A stretch of 64,000 nucleotides of DNA. It comes from Arenibacter troitsensis. Its GTDB lineage: Bacteria; Bacteroidota; Bacteroidia; Flavobacteriales; Flavobacteriaceae. The translations under genes were made by a program, and so were the position numbers. Every line of letters begins with the position of its first letter. Position 1 is the stretch's first letter. The DNA lies in contig NZ_FXAO01000003.1 of assembly GCF_900177645.1 (NCBI RefSeq), forward strand, positions 248,001-312,000. The letters are read 5' to 3'. Shown piece after piece: positions 63,541 to 64,000 of this stretch. The notes under the pieces are model-generated. The model searched no databases, was not told the DNA's origin, and worked only from the letters and a program-made list of their open reading frames with translations.

Positions 63541-64000
63541 ATGAAAACTATATTACATACAGCAGAGAGTCGAGGACACGCCAATCATGGTTGGTTAAAC
63601 TCCTACCACAGCTTTAGTTTTGCCAATTACCACAATCCGGAACGAATGAACTTTGGGGTTCTCAGAGTACTAAACGACGACACCGTATCTGGCGGGCAGG
63701 GCTTCGGACAACATCCCCACAAGAATATGGAAATCATTTCTATTCCCTTGAAAGGGGATTTGGAACATAAAGACAGTATGGGCAATACTACCGTCATAAA
63801 ACAAGGGGATGTTCAGGTAATGAGCGCAGGGACCGGTGTTTTTCATAGCGAGTATAACAAAAACAAAAATGAAGAGGTAAAATTTTTACAGATTTGGGTA
63901 CTACCAAAAACCCAAAATGTAAGTCCCAGGTACGATCAAATTTCTACGAGAGATCTTGCAACGAAAAATTCCTTTTACCAAATCCTATCTCCCGAAAAGA
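63541..64000 (+). CDS. Pirin-family protein, 3' truncated by the window end
   Basis: The first 153 residues are visible; the gene runs past base 64000. The N-terminal pirin cupin has the metal-ligand motif GFGQHPHKNMEIISIPLKG (His residues near 59 and 61), then MSAGTGVFHSEYNKN with two further ligands. The family binds iron and includes quercetin 2,3-dioxygenases and redox regulators. It is divergent from the NTF2-like gene with a promoter-like element upstream. Confidence 0.93.
   Translation, partial: MKTILHTAESRGHANHGWLNSYHSFSFANYHNPERMNFGVLRVLNDDTVSGGQGFGQHPHKNMEIISIPLKGDLEHKDSMGNTTVIKQGDVQVMSAGTGVFHSEYNKNKNEEVKFLQIWVLPKTQNVSPRYDQISTRDLATKNSFYQILSPEK

Noticed and set aside
1-64000. CRISPR array, tRNA, rRNA, insertion sequence or prophage
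   Set aside because: No regularly spaced repeats, no cloverleaf, no transposase, integrase or phage structural gene was recognised.

Overview
The window comes from a chromosome of the Bacteroidota, most likely a marine Flavobacteriaceae bacterium. The evidence is the moderately AT-rich DNA, SusC-type carboxypeptidase-regulatory plus TonB receptors, lipoproteins with short N-terminal signals, starts without Shine-Dalgarno sequences, and TAnnTTTG promoter elements. I saw no tRNA, rRNA, CRISPR array, transposase, integrase or prophage gene. This is a housekeeping and catabolic region with several accessory regulatory cassettes. The genus is not determined; Arenibacter, Maribacter or Zobellia relatives would fit.

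Layout. 1-3358: end of a heavy-metal RND pump fused to a TolC-like domain, then its periplasmic adaptor. 3473-8334 (minus): a complete four-enzyme trans-4-hydroxyproline pathway (D-hydroxyproline oxidase, epimerase, ketoglutarate semialdehyde dehydrogenase, pyrroline-hydroxycarboxylate deaminase). 8651-10213: secreted M28 peptidase. 10537-15476: leucine operon leuC-leuD-leuA-leuB. 15581-16783: MFS exporter. 17188-20078: FIST sensor overlapping a PAS hybrid histidine kinase. 20206-25607: cold-shock protein, DEAD-box helicase, TonB-type receptor and AraC regulator. 26025-28348: TetR, NADP-dependent reductase and DJ-1/PfpI protein, with a TetR-type palindrome at the promoter. 28570-35827: lipoprotein, NTF2-like protein, M3 peptidase, DUF2784-like protein, phytanoyl-CoA dioxygenase-like protein, berberine-bridge-type flavoprotein and cupin. 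36186-37292: an unusual DUF4242/cyclase-like/AraC fusion. 37458-40677: split FeoB with a membrane-anchored DtxR-FeoA fusion and a DtxR-like palindrome upstream. 40960-44252: exported sugar isomerase-like protein, then a P1B-4 metal ATPase with a Fur regulator. 44461-53876: hydrolase, DoxX, pseudouridine synthase, exported Pcm, DUF1080, topoisomerase III, SlyD, serine hydrolase and a second cold-shock protein. 54365-57758: SusC-like receptor and OsmC. 58187-58630: a cluster of three tiny genes. 58695-64000: EamA exporter, DUF2207/LemA pair, double NTF2-like protein and a partial pirin.

How the parts work together. Metal handling recurs: the RND pump, the split FeoB with DtxR-FeoA, the P1B-4 ATPase with Fur, and the predicted nickel-binding DUF4242 regulator. 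Protein and peptide scavenging (M28, M3) could feed hydroxyproline catabolism toward 2-oxoglutarate. Oxidant or electrophile defence is suggested by the TetR-reductase-PfpI operon, OsmC and pirin.

The least explained piece is 58187-58630. Two 28-residue peptides agree at 21 positions, and silent codon differences outnumber amino-acid changes. A third small basic ORF follows, with an inverted repeat upstream and a terminator downstream. The strongest architectural oddities are the DUF4242/degenerate-cyclase/AraC fusion and the DtxR-FeoA/split-FeoB operon.
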